64,000 bases of DNA, taken from JBQTGK01 sp052400665. Its GTDB lineage: Bacteria > Bacteroidota > Bacteroidia > Bacteroidales > Marinifilaceae. The stretch lies in the NCBI GenBank assembly GCA_052400665.1, contig JBQTGK010000001.1. One strand, 5' to 3'. Positions 1-8,861 of this stretch are shown in pieces. Positions within the stretch are counted from its first letter, which is position 1. Each line of letters starts with the position of its first letter. The position numbers and the translations under genes are program-made. The notes below the pieces were generated by a model. That model was not told the origin of the DNA, searched no databases, and saw only the letters and a list, made by a program, of their open reading frames with translations.

Positions 1-439
1 TGATCCTTACTAGTGTTTCACTAAAGTTAGCAAATGAAAATACTTCAATAATAAACAAGAATGAATGGTGTGCAATAATTAAAGTAAGTGAATATTTGAA
101 AAACCATGCAAAACCGTAGGAAGAAATTCCAGGATAACTTCCTATTTCATATCCATCGCGAAGAGACAGATAATTTAAAACATAAGGGCGCAAATATCCC
201 ATGAAAACGCAGGCTGATGCGTGCATTCCAACTGTTCCTGAAAAAATATCAACACTAATTCCCACTAAAAAAGAAAGTAGCAAAAGTAGCCAATTCGGTA
301 TTTCAAATGGCAACAAAAGTATAAAAAGTACATACATGTATGGATTCAAAAACCCACTAAACTGAATGTTATTTAAAATTGCCACCTGAATGAGAACAAG
401 CACAACAAACCTTATTATATTTTTGAGTACAATGTTCAT
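1..439 (-). CDS. mreD: Rod shape-determining protein MreD (C-terminus cut by window edge)
   Basis: About 146 residues can be read on the minus strand from an ATG at 439, and the frame is still open at base 1. The product is very hydrophobic, with several predicted membrane helices, as expected for MreD, the small inner-membrane partner of MreC and MreB in the elongasome that guides side-wall peptidoglycan synthesis. Its ATG overlaps the mreC stop codon (ATGA), which indicates translational coupling in a purH-mreB-mreC-mreD unit. The identification rests on hydropathy, size and position, because MreD sequences are poorly conserved. Confidence 0.88.
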   Translation of the reverse strand, partial: MNIVLKNIIRFVVLVLIQVAILNNIQFSGFLNPYMYVLFILLLPFEIPNWLLLLLSFLVGISVDIFSGTVGMHASACVFMGYLRPYVLNYLSLRDGYEIGSYPGISSYGFAWFFKYSLTLIIAHHSFLFIIEVFSFANFSETLVRI

Positions 440-1263
440 TCTTTCGCTCCTTCCTCAAGTTCGAGTCTTTCATTTTTCATTAAATACCCAATTACTTTTA
501 CGTAAGATAGACTCTTAAAATCGTTGGAAAGTAAAACCTCAACTTCCTGAAAATTACTACCTGAAGAAGTAATCACTTTATCAATAACTCCCAACAACAA
601 ACCTTCGGGAAAAGTTGATGAAAAACCACTGGTCACAATTGTATCTCCTTTTCGCACCTTTACATGAAAAGGAATATCAAGCAGGCGAGCTTTTCGATAG
701 TCTTTCCCATTCCAGCTTAATGATCCAAAGTAATTGTTTTTCTTAATCATTGCCGATACTTTTAACCGACTGTTTAATAAAGAAATAACCGAAGAATAAT
801 TTTCCGATACACTTTTTACCACTCCTACAACTCCATTAGCCGTTACAACTCCCATGTCAGGTTCAATTCCGTTAACACGCCCTTTATTAAGGGTTATGTA
901 ATTAAGCTGCTTATTTACAGAGTTATTTATAATTTTTGCCGAACGATAAATATATTGCTGTTGATATAAAGTATCCTTATACAAAAAAGAAGAATCGGCA
1001 GAAAAAAGATACGATGAAGGAAGTAAATTACTCAAACGCACATTTTCTTTACTTAATTCTTCGTTTGTTTTTACCAAAGAAAGGTAATCTGTAATTGAAG
1101 ATACTTTTTCGTAAACATCACCACTAATGGCATTACTGGAGTTTAGAAATTGAGATTTTTGATAGTTGTTATAGTTCACCAACATTAGCATGCAAACCAA
1201 CTCGAATGCAACAAATAAAATCGTAAAATGAAATCGTACAATAAAGTGTAACAGGTTCTTCAT
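436..1263 (-). CDS. mreC: Rod shape-determining protein MreC
   Basis: 275 residues. One N-terminal membrane anchor (about residues 10-30) is followed by a short coiled-coil stretch (about 55-80) and a periplasmic beta-rich domain containing the phrase NKGRVNGIEPDMGV, typical of MreC. MreC links cytoplasmic MreB filaments to periplasmic cell-wall synthases. The gene lies 43 bp downstream of mreB and overlaps mreD by four bases, so the three are almost certainly co-transcribed. Length is normal for Bacteroidota MreC. Confidence 0.95.
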   Translation of the reverse strand: MKNLLHFIVRFHFTILFVAFELVCMLMLVNYNNYQKSQFLNSSNAISGDVYEKVSSITDYLSLVKTNEELSKENVRLSNLLPSSYLFSADSSFLYKDTLYQQQYIYRSAKIINNSVNKQLNYITLNKGRVNGIEPDMGVVTANGVVGVVKSVSENYSSVISLLNSRLKVSAMIKKNNYFGSLSWNGKDYRKARLLDIPFHVKVRKGDTIVTSGFSSTFPEGLLLGVIDKVITSSGSNFQEVEVLLSNDFKSLSYVKVIGYLMKNERLELEEGAKE

Positions 1264-1306
1264 TCGAAAATCAACTTCTTTAAACTTATAAAAGCCTCAC
1301 TCCCGA

Positions 1307-2329
1307 TTATCTTCTCAGGAATGAAAACTTATCTACATTTTTAAGCGCAATACCAGTTCCACGAGCTACTGCTCTTAAAGGATCTTCGGCAATATGAAAT
1401 GGAATATTTATTTTATCCGTTAACCGCTTATCCAATCCACGAAGCAAGGCTCCACCTCCGGCAAGGTAAATCCCTCTGTTCACAATATCAGCATACAGTT
1501 CGGGAGGTGTTTGCTCCAAAGCGCTAAGAATCGCTATTTCAATTTTTGAAATCGACTTTTCAAGACAGTGAGCAATCTCCTGATAAGAAACCGGTACCTC
1601 AATAGGTAGCGCAGTCATTTGATTTGGTCCCTGAACACGAAAATCTGTTGGAGGTTCTTCTAACTCAGACAAAGCTGACCCAACATGAATTTTAATTTCT
1701 TCGGCAGTTCGCTCACCAATTTTGATGTTATGCTGATGACGCATATACTCCTGTATATCAACAGTTAAATCATCACCCGCAATACGAATAGATTTATTGG
1801 TAACAATACCCCCAAGAGAGATAACAGCAATTTCGGTAGTACCTCCTCCTATATCTACAACCATATTTCCTTCTGGTGCTTCTACATCAATACCAATACC
1901 AATTGCCGCAGCCATCGGTTCATATATCATGTACACATCTCTACCTCCAGCATGCTCCGAAGAGTCACGTACCGCACGCATTTCAACCTCAGTACTACCC
2001 GATGGTATACACACTACAATTCTTAGGGAAGGAGGAAACAGGCGAGGCTTTTTATTGATCATCTTGATCATTCCACGAATCATTTGCTCTGCCGCGTTAA
2101 AGTCGGCAATCACTCCATCCCTAAGGGGACGAATGGTTCGCAAATCTTCGTGAGTTTTACCTTGCATTTGACGAGCCTTCTCGCCTATCGCAACCATTTT
2201 TTCGGTGCGGCGATCAAGAGCAACAATCGATGGTTCATCCACAACAATTTTATCATTACTGATAATAATTGTATTGGCAGTACCCAAATCGATGGCAATC
2301 TCCTGAGTTAAAAATGAAAAAAATCCCAT
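1307..2329 (-). CDS. mreB: Cell shape-determining actin homologue MreB
   Basis: 340 residues, the usual MreB length. Actin-fold nucleotide-binding signatures are visible: phosphate 1 motif DLGTANT near residue 14, phosphate 2 motif DIGGGTTEIAV near 158, and the adenosine motif LAGGGALLRG near 288. MreB polymerises under the inner membrane and positions the elongation machinery. It is first of the mreBCD trio and lies downstream of purH, separated by a hairpin, so it may also have its own promoter. Long antisense open frames over this gene are shadows of its coding bias. Confidence 0.98.
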   Translation of the reverse strand: MGFFSFLTQEIAIDLGTANTIIISNDKIVVDEPSIVALDRRTEKMVAIGEKARQMQGKTHEDLRTIRPLRDGVIADFNAAEQMIRGMIKMINKKPRLFPPSLRIVVCIPSGSTEVEMRAVRDSSEHAGGRDVYMIYEPMAAAIGIGIDVEAPEGNMVVDIGGGTTEIAVISLGGIVTNKSIRIAGDDLTVDIQEYMRHQHNIKIGERTAEEIKIHVGSALSELEEPPTDFRVQGPNQMTALPIEVPVSYQEIAHCLEKSISKIEIAILSALEQTPPELYADIVNRGIYLAGGGALLRGLDKRLTDKINIPFHIAEDPLRAVARGTGIALKNVDKFSFLRR

Positions 2330-2362
2330 ATGGTAGCTGTATCTCTGTTATCTTATTAAAAT

Positions 2363-2405
2363 GTTCTTTCGGATATAAAAATTACGTTTCATATCCGAAA
2401 AGAAC
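2363..2405 (-). terminator. Hairpin between purH and mreB
   Basis: Arms 2363-2376 and 2391-2405 pair over 14 bp with one extra A. The hairpin lies just downstream of the purH stop codon and upstream of mreB. The U-run on the minus strand is short, so it may only attenuate read-through into the mre genes. Confidence 0.55.
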
Positions 2406-2413
2406 AACTATTT

Positions 2414-3946
2414 TTAGTGTTTAAAATGTCTCATTCCTGTAAATACCATAGCAATTCCAAATTTATTAGCCGCTTCAATTGAATCCTTGTCTCTTATCGA
2501 GCCTCCTGGCTGAATAATAGCAGTGATTCCTGCTGCATGAGCTGCTTCAACACAATCTGAGAATGGAAAGAATGCATCAGAAGCCAAAACACTTCCTTTA
2601 ATTCTTTCTCCACCCTGACGGATTGCATTTTCCAATGCCCAAATACGACTAACTTGTCCTGGCCCAACACCTGTTGATGTTTTATCTTTTGCTAAGGCAA
2701 TTCCATTCGATTTTGCATGTTTTACTGTTTTCCATGCAAACATCAAATCTTCCATTTCCTTTTCTGAAGGTTTTCTTTCTGTTACAACTTCAAGTTCACC
2801 TCCAATTAATTGTTTATCCATCTCCTGAATTAAGAATCCACCTAAAACGGTTTTTCCTTTAAATGATGAATAATCCGATTTTAAGATCTCTGATAATTCC
2901 AGTAATCTTAAATTCTTTTTCTTAGTTAGTACTTCTAAAGCCTCCTTACTAAACGAAGGAGCCACAATAACTTCTAAGAAAATACCGCTCATAATTTCGG
3001 CAGTAGCCTTATCTATTTCACGATTAGCAGCAACAATTCCACCAAAGATAGAAACCGGATCGGCATCATAAGCTCTTTGAAAAGCTTCGGCAATTGTATC
3101 TCCACTACCAATTCCGCAAGGATTAGCATGTTTCGATGCTACAATTGTTGGCTCTTCAAATTCTTTTAATGCTTCTAAGGCTCCATCAGCATCGCCAATA
3201 TTATTGTACGATAACTCTTTACCATGAATTTTATTAGCTGCAGTTAATGTTCCCTCTGTTTCCTGTATTTGACTGTAAAAAGTCGCATTCTGATGAGGGT
3301 TTTCACCGTAACGTAAATCTTGTTTCTTTTCGTATGTAAGCGTTAATGTTTTTGGCGAGGTAACATTTAATTTTTTATTAAAATATCCCGAAATCAGCGC
3401 ATCATAATGTGCTGTATGCTCAAAAACTTTAGCTGCTAAATATTCTTTTGTCTCTAAACTTGTATCTCCACTTGTCTTAATCTCCTCTACAACTTTTGTG
3501 TAATCTTCAGGATCGGTAACAACAGATACAAATTTATAATTCTTTGCAGCGGCTCTCAACATTGTTGGTCCACCTATATCAATATTTTCTATAATTTCTT
3601 CATGTCCTGCATCGGGCTTAAGAATTGTTTCCTTAAACGGATACAAATTACAAACCACGATATCGATTGGCTCGATTCCCAGCTCTGCCATTTGTTTTTG
3701 ATGCATTTCGTTATCGCGAATAGCCAAAATTCCACCTTCAACATTTGGATGCAATGTTTTTACTCGTCCGTCGAAACATTCTGGAAATTTAGTTAAATCT
3801 GAAATATCCATTACAGGAATTCCTTCAGCTTTAAACTTGGCAGATGTTCCGCCGGTAGAAATAATCTCCCAGCCTAAACTTGTTAATTCTCTAGCAAATT
3901 CAACTACGTTTGTTTTATCAAACACACTGATAAGCGCTCTCTTCAT
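2414..3946 (-). CDS. purH: Bifunctional AICAR formyltransferase / IMP cyclohydrolase PurH
   Basis: 510 residues from the ATG at 3946. The frame stays open 13 codons further upstream, but MKRALISVFDKT is the family's normal N-terminus and an A-rich AAAAAAAGAA precedes this ATG. The N-terminal MGS-like IMP cyclohydrolase domain (about 1-145, with STGGTSAKF near residue 29) is followed by the AICAR transformylase domain, including the KHANPCGIG motif with its catalytic Lys-His. The enzyme performs the last two steps of IMP synthesis in the cytoplasm. A gene order with mreB downstream is common in Bacteroidota. Confidence 0.97.
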   Translation of the reverse strand: MKRALISVFDKTNVVEFARELTSLGWEIISTGGTSAKFKAEGIPVMDISDLTKFPECFDGRVKTLHPNVEGGILAIRDNEMHQKQMAELGIEPIDIVVCNLYPFKETILKPDAGHEEIIENIDIGGPTMLRAAAKNYKFVSVVTDPEDYTKVVEEIKTSGDTSLETKEYLAAKVFEHTAHYDALISGYFNKKLNVTSPKTLTLTYEKKQDLRYGENPHQNATFYSQIQETEGTLTAANKIHGKELSYNNIGDADGALEALKEFEEPTIVASKHANPCGIGSGDTIAEAFQRAYDADPVSIFGGIVAANREIDKATAEIMSGIFLEVIVAPSFSKEALEVLTKKKNLRLLELSEILKSDYSSFKGKTVLGGFLIQEMDKQLIGGELEVVTERKPSEKEMEDLMFAWKTVKHAKSNGIALAKDKTSTGVGPGQVSRIWALENAIRQGGERIKGSVLASDAFFPFSDCVEAAHAAGITAIIQPGGSIRDKDSIEAANKFGIAMVFTGMRHFKH

Positions 3947-4221
3947 GATTCTTTTTTTTGGAGGTATTTTATAAAATGGTATCAATTAGTTTTTCCTTCG
4001 AAAAACAATTTCGGCTCTATCGATTTACAAAATACTCACATTCAGTATTTTACACGAACCTCAAAAACCTCATGCAAAGTTAAGAAAAACCTAAAAAAAA
4101 TCGACCTGAGAGAATACTTTTTGTTGAACTTTTTCTCAGAAACATAAAATTATAAAATATTTCCTATAAAAAGCTCAATTTATACAATTTATAAATTGCC
4201 TAAAAAGATAAAATTTTAAAA

Positions 4222-5583
4222 TTAGAAAGTCCCGTAAAAATAAGCTCCTATTGAAAGATAGATGAATAATCCTACAATATCATTTAAAGTTGTTATAAAA
4301 GGCCCCGTTGCTACTGCCGGATCAATTTTTGCTCTGTTAAGCATTAAAGGTATAATAGTGCCTGCTATTGCTGCAAATATTATAACTGCAAATAATGCTA
4401 CAGAAATAGAAACTGTTAAGGCCACCGAATTATCGGTAAAAAAATGAGTGCATAAAAACAAAAGTGTAGAACAGGTGAGTCCATTAATAAAAGCTCCTCC
4501 AAACTCTCTCATTAAACGACTAAATGTACTTTCAAATCCTAATGAATTATTTGCTATACCCTGAACTATAATTGCTGATGATTGTACTCCTACATTACCT
4601 CCCATTGCTGTAATTAAAGGAATGAAAAAGGCTAACGCTGGTGTCAGTTTAAGTCCATCTTCGTGAGTAGAAATAACCATTGCTGCCAAAATACCTCCCA
4701 TCAAACCAATTAAAAGCCAGGGTAAACGAGCACGGGTTTGCATCCATACAGAATCACTAGCCTCGATATCTTCTGTAAGTCCAGATGCCATCTGATAGTC
4801 CTTTTCGGCTTCTTCTCGAATTACATCCAGAATATCATCAATGGTAATTCGTCCCATTAACCTACCGATACTATCAACAACAGGCAGTGCCACGAGATCG
4901 TACTTCTCCATAATTAAAGCAACCTCTTCGTCCTTTGTGTCGGTATGAACGGCCATTGCATCGGGCAAATAGATATTAATAATTTTTGCCGATGTGGAAC
5001 TCAAAATCATCTTTTTAAGAGAGAGTGTTCCTTTCAGAACATTATCATCATCAACAACATATACGTAATAAATTTCATCGATATCTTCGGCCTGACGACT
5101 TAACTCGCGTAAACAAGTTAAAACAGTCCAGTTCTCATTCACAATAACAAGTTCTTTTGCCATTAAACCACCGGCAGTATCTTCGTCGTAATGCAAAAGA
5201 TCTACAATATCTCCGGCTTGCTCAATATCCTGGATGTGCGATAAAATCTCCTCCTGCTCTTCATCAGACAAACCTCCGATTACATCGGCAGCATCATCTG
5301 AATCCATCTTATCAATAAATTTCTTAGCAACTACCTCGGCAGGTAATGCTTTTACAAATCTATCTCTATCATCATCCTCTAATTCTGCCAAAACATCGGC
5401 AGCTATATCACCATCAAGTAAAAGGTATAGGAATTTTGCTTCTTCTATGCTTAATTCATCATAGATTTCAGCTATATCTGCGGGATGCAATTCTTCCAAT
5501 AAACCGATTGCCTCCGCTTCATTTTTTTCTTCGATAAGCATTTTTAGATTATCGATATACTCGCGAGTCAATTCAAATTGCAT
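4222..5583 (-). CDS. mgtE: Magnesium transporter MgtE
   Basis: 453 residues with the standard architecture: an acidic MgtE_N superhelical domain (about 30-130, with repeated LxxLDGDxAADVLxxL-type phrases), a pair of CBS domains (about 135-255) and a C-terminal five-helix membrane pore (about 285-453). The MgtE pore signature is visible around GGNVGVQSSAIIVQG. The protein is a Mg2+-gated Mg2+ channel of the inner membrane, closing when the cytosolic domains are loaded with Mg2+. It is only 21 bp downstream of rsmA, so the two are probably co-transcribed. Confidence 0.97.
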   Translation of the reverse strand: MQFELTREYIDNLKMLIEEKNEAEAIGLLEELHPADIAEIYDELSIEEAKFLYLLLDGDIAADVLAELEDDDRDRFVKALPAEVVAKKFIDKMDSDDAADVIGGLSDEEQEEILSHIQDIEQAGDIVDLLHYDEDTAGGLMAKELVIVNENWTVLTCLRELSRQAEDIDEIYYVYVVDDDNVLKGTLSLKKMILSSTSAKIINIYLPDAMAVHTDTKDEEVALIMEKYDLVALPVVDSIGRLMGRITIDDILDVIREEAEKDYQMASGLTEDIEASDSVWMQTRARLPWLLIGLMGGILAAMVISTHEDGLKLTPALAFFIPLITAMGGNVGVQSSAIIVQGIANNSLGFESTFSRLMREFGGAFINGLTCSTLLFLCTHFFTDNSVALTVSISVALFAVIIFAAIAGTIIPLMLNRAKIDPAVATGPFITTLNDIVGLFIYLSIGAYFYGTF

Positions 5584-5604
5584 AACAATATTTTTAAGTG
5601 TAAA

Positions 5605-6396
5605 CTATTCTCTTAACTGTACATTCAGTAATTCCTGAATTTTTAAAGTTAGGTAAACAAATTCCTGAACGCTTAATTGTTCTGGTCTTTGCGACATAAT
5701 CGGATCATCCAGTTTATGTTCTCCTAAAACTACTTTTAAGGAGTTGCGTAAAGTTTTTCTACGCTGATTAAAACCGGCCTTTACGACTCGAAAAAATAAC
5801 TTTTCATCACATTCCAATCTGGCTGTGGCATTCCGCTTCATGCGAATAACTGCTGATTTTACTTTTGGCGGTGGATCGAATACTTTTTCACTAACCGTAA
5901 ATAAATATTCAATATCATAAAAAGCCTGCATTAAGACACTTAATATACCAAAAGTTTTATTTCCAGGAGCGGCACTCATTCTCTCAGCAACCTCTTTTTG
6001 AATCATTCCTACTACTTCGGGAATTTGATCGCGATGCTGAAGTACCTTAAAAAATATTTGTGATGAAATATTGTAAGGAAAATTACCTATTATGGCAAAA
6101 GGTTCAGAAAAAAGTGTACTTAAATCATACTTCAAAAAATCCTCTCCAATAATACGATCCGATAATTCAGGATAATTCTCTTTTAAATAAATTACCGATT
6201 CGGTATCAATCTCAACAACATGAGTTTCAAACTTATCATTCTGCAATAAATATTGTGTTAACACACCCATTCCAGGGCCAATCTCTAATACCTTAGACAC
6301 CTCTTCAGCCTTTAAACCTGCAACAATTTTCTTCGCAATATTTAAATCCTTCAAAAAATGCTGTCCCAGATTTTTTTTAGCTCTTACGTATCCCAT
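5605..6396 (-). CDS. rsmA: 16S rRNA dimethyladenosine transferase RsmA (KsgA)
   Basis: 263 residues. The N-terminus contains KKNLGQHFL, and the SAM-binding motif VLEIGPGMGVLT lies near residue 38. The catalytic motif reads NFPYNISS (family NLPYN-S). The enzyme dimethylates two adjacent adenosines near the 3' end of 16S rRNA during late small-subunit assembly. It leads the rsmA-mgtE pair and is divergent from the membrane protein at 6613. Confidence 0.97.
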   Translation of the reverse strand: MGYVRAKKNLGQHFLKDLNIAKKIVAGLKAEEVSKVLEIGPGMGVLTQYLLQNDKFETHVVEIDTESVIYLKENYPELSDRIIGEDFLKYDLSTLFSEPFAIIGNFPYNISSQIFFKVLQHRDQIPEVVGMIQKEVAERMSAAPGNKTFGILSVLMQAFYDIEYLFTVSEKVFDPPPKVKSAVIRMKRNATARLECDEKLFFRVVKAGFNQRRKTLRNSLKVVLGEHKLDDPIMSQRPEQLSVQEFVYLTLKIQELLNVQLRE

Positions 6397-6484
6397 ATCT
6401 TAATTAATTACTCCTTACTACTGATGTAAAAATTAACAAAAGTTAAAAACAGAAGCTTTTCAAAGGAGATTACAAACATTTACT

Positions 6485-6492
6485 TATTTTTG
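6485..6492 (+). promoter_or_regulatory. Bacteroidota-type -7 element
   Basis: TATTTTTG fits the TAnnTTTG -7 consensus and lies about 120 bp upstream of the membrane protein gene at 6613, in the divergent gap with rsmA. No clear -33 box is seen. Confidence 0.4.
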
Positions 6493-6612
6493 TAGCTTAC
6501 TTTTAATGACCGGCAAAATTAAAACTTAATACCGAATAAGAAGGTATTCGTGCCGAAAAATTAACAATCGTTAGTTTTTTCTATAAAAATTCTAACATTA
6601 AAAATATTAAAA

Positions 6613-7632
6613 TTGAAGAAAAAACTCACTAATACAATCAGGTTTTTAATTTTCTTTTCTCTGGGAGCATTCCTTTTTTGGATTACTTATCGCGATCAGG
6701 ATTCTTCGCAATTACTTTATACCCTAAAAAATGAAGTAAACTACTACTGGATATTACTATCCTTATTTTTTGGACTATTAAGTCATATCAGTAGGACAAT
6801 ACGATGGAATTTACTAATTGAATCCTTAGGTAAAAAACCTCGAACAATAAACACTTTTCTGGCTGTAATGGTTGGATACTTTGCAAACCTGGCACTTCCC
6901 CGCATGGGAGAAATATCACGATGTGGAATTATTAGTAAATATGAAAAAATATCATTTACACAATTAGTAGGAACTGTTGTTCTAGAGCGCGTATTAGATA
7001 TTATCATGTTATTTATTTTTCTTCTAATAGCATTAACAACTCAGTTTTCGGTAATTGGAGAATTTTTCACCAAAAATCCTGAGGTAAGTGAAAAACTCTC
7101 AAATGTATTTGCATCGGCATATACCTTATATGCTATTATAGCAATTTTTATTATCATTTGGCTGCTCAGAAAAAAATTCCGAAACACAATATTTTTTAAA
7201 AAGATAGATCATACCTTAAAAAACTTTATGGATGGTTTTAGGACCATTAAAAAACTAGACAATAAATTTGCCTTTATCCTGCATACTGTTTTTATCTGGA
7301 TCATGTACTACTTAATGACTTACATCTGTTTTTTTAGTTTTGGATTTACTTCAAATCTGCCAGCTATTGCAGGATTAACAGTTTTTGTAATGGGTAGCTT
7401 TGGAATGGTTGCACCCGTACAGGGAGGTATTGGCGCATGGCACTTCATGGTAATTGGAACTTTACTTGTTTACTTACCTGGTGTTGCAAACATAGAAAAC
7501 ATGTCGCGAAGTTTTGCTCTTGTTGTTCACGGCTCACAAACTGCAATGATTATTATTTTAGGTGCACTATCAGTAATTGCTCTTCCTTTTGCAAACCGAA
7601 ACCAAATCACAAAAAATAAAGCTCAGATTTGA
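6613..7632 (+). CDS. YbhN/UPF0104-family integral membrane protein (LPG synthase TM-like)
   Basis: 339 residues starting at a TTG; no in-frame ATG lies nearby. About eight membrane helices alternate with short basic loops. The N-terminal half contains SHISRTIRWNLLI and a central ANLALPRMGEISRCG phrase characteristic of the lysylphosphatidylglycerol synthase transmembrane (YbhN) family. The last third carries GSFGMVAPVQGGIGAWH, also typical. These proteins resemble the flippase half of MprF but lack the aminoacyl-transfer domain, and their substrate in Bacteroidota is unknown. The gene is followed after one base by the GNAT-like gene. Confidence 0.85.
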   Translation: MKKKLTNTIRFLIFFSLGAFLFWITYRDQDSSQLLYTLKNEVNYYWILLSLFFGLLSHISRTIRWNLLIESLGKKPRTINTFLAVMVGYFANLALPRMGEISRCGIISKYEKISFTQLVGTVVLERVLDIIMLFIFLLIALTTQFSVIGEFFTKNPEVSEKLSNVFASAYTLYAIIAIFIIIWLLRKKFRNTIFFKKIDHTLKNFMDGFRTIKKLDNKFAFILHTVFIWIMYYLMTYICFFSFGFTSNLPAIAGLTVFVMGSFGMVAPVQGGIGAWHFMVIGTLLVYLPGVANIENMSRSFALVVHGSQTAMIIILGALSVIALPFANRNQITKNKAQI

Positions 7633-7633
7633 G

Positions 7634-8812
7634 ATGAATAAACGGTTTAATATAATAGAAGTTAAGGACAAGCCGTCGCGCAAAGAATTTATTGAATTCC
7701 CCGTAACGCTTTACAAAAAAGACAGTAACTGGATTCGACCTTTCGATTTTGAAATTGAAAACATTTTTGATGCCAATGTAAATAAAATGTTTCAGCATGG
7801 CGAATGTACAAGATGGATTTTAACAAACAAGGACAATGAAACCATTGGTCGTGTAGCAGCTTTTATCGATTACAAAACAAAAGATGCAAACGATCAAGCT
7901 ACCGGAGGCTTGGGATTTTTTGAGTGTATTGACAACAAAGAAGCTGCCTTTGCCTTATTCGATCACTGCAAACAATGGCTGAAAGAAAGACAAATTGAAG
8001 CTATGGATGGGCCAATTAATTTTGGAGAAAGACATCAATGGTGGGGACTGCATGTAGATGGAGATCACAAACCTGTTTACAATATGCCCTATCATAAAAA
8101 ATACTACCGGGCTTTTTTTGAAGATTACGGATTTCAAATCTATTTTAAGCAATTTACTTACAAAACCATATTCTCTCCCGATAGCTTAAGCGATATCATA
8201 AAATGGAAAGCAAAGCGCTTAAAAGCAAACCCAGATTACACTGTTTCTCATTTTAGTTCGAAAAATGCCGAAAAATTTATTCAGGATTTTGTTTACATCT
8301 ACAACGAAGCCTGGGTTAAAGAAATCCCAGGAATAGAAGGCATTAGCACATCACAAACAAAAACATTATTCGATTCCCTTAAACCGATTATTCATGAGAA
8401 ATTACTATGGTTTGCCTATCATAAAAATCAACCTATAGGTTTCTTTATTATGATTCAGGATTTAAATGAATACCTGCAAAAAATTAATGGAAGAATTAAC
8501 GTATATGGCAAACTAAAATTTCTTTACTATAAATATTTTCAAAAAAATAAAAATGCCATAGGTCTAATTTTTGGGGTTGTTCCTGAATTTCAAAAACGAG
8601 GAATAGAGGCTGCTATGATTTATGAATTCTCACAAAAAGGCTTCGACTCAAGATTTCCTTTTAAAACCCTAGAAATGAATTGGATTGGAGATTTTAATCC
8701 AAGAATGAGTCATTTAATGAAACACATTGGTGCAAAAGTTTACAAGACACACCATACCTATCGAAAACTTTTCGATGAAACCAAAGAATTTAAAAGGTCT
8801 AAAATCATATAA
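7634..8812 (+). CDS. GNAT-fold N-acyltransferase-like protein
   Basis: 392 residues from the ATG at 7634. An upstream in-frame start would run into the previous gene, while this ATG follows that gene's stop codon by one base. The C-terminal half has an acetyl-CoA-binding-like motif, VVPEFQKRGIEAAMI (about residues 315-330), matching GNAT motif A. The N-terminal half has many aromatic residues and the phrase MDGPINFGERHQWWG, seen in uncharacterised Bacteroidota relatives. Tight spacing suggests co-transcription with the YbhN-like gene. The substrate cannot be predicted. Confidence 0.75.
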   Translation: MNKRFNIIEVKDKPSRKEFIEFPVTLYKKDSNWIRPFDFEIENIFDANVNKMFQHGECTRWILTNKDNETIGRVAAFIDYKTKDANDQATGGLGFFECIDNKEAAFALFDHCKQWLKERQIEAMDGPINFGERHQWWGLHVDGDHKPVYNMPYHKKYYRAFFEDYGFQIYFKQFTYKTIFSPDSLSDIIKWKAKRLKANPDYTVSHFSSKNAEKFIQDFVYIYNEAWVKEIPGIEGISTSQTKTLFDSLKPIIHEKLLWFAYHKNQPIGFFIMIQDLNEYLQKINGRINVYGKLKFLYYKYFQKNKNAIGLIFGVVPEFQKRGIEAAMIYEFSQKGFDSRFPFKTLEMNWIGDFNPRMSHLMKHIGAKVYKTHHTYRKLFDETKEFKRSKII

Positions 8813-8813
8813 T

Positions 8814-8843
8814 AACAAAGGCTGCCAAATGGCAGCCTTTGTT
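8814..8843. terminator. Bidirectional terminator between convergent genes
   Basis: Perfect 13-bp arms (8814-8826 and 8831-8843) around the loop AAAT, rich in A on the left and T on the right, between the GNAT-like gene and recQ, which end facing each other. Confidence 0.9.
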
Positions 8844-8861
8844 ATTTGTGTACAAATATAT

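Noticed and set aside
1797..2311. Plus-strand ORFs opposite mreB
   Set aside because: Antisense shadows of a strongly conserved gene, without start signals or family features.
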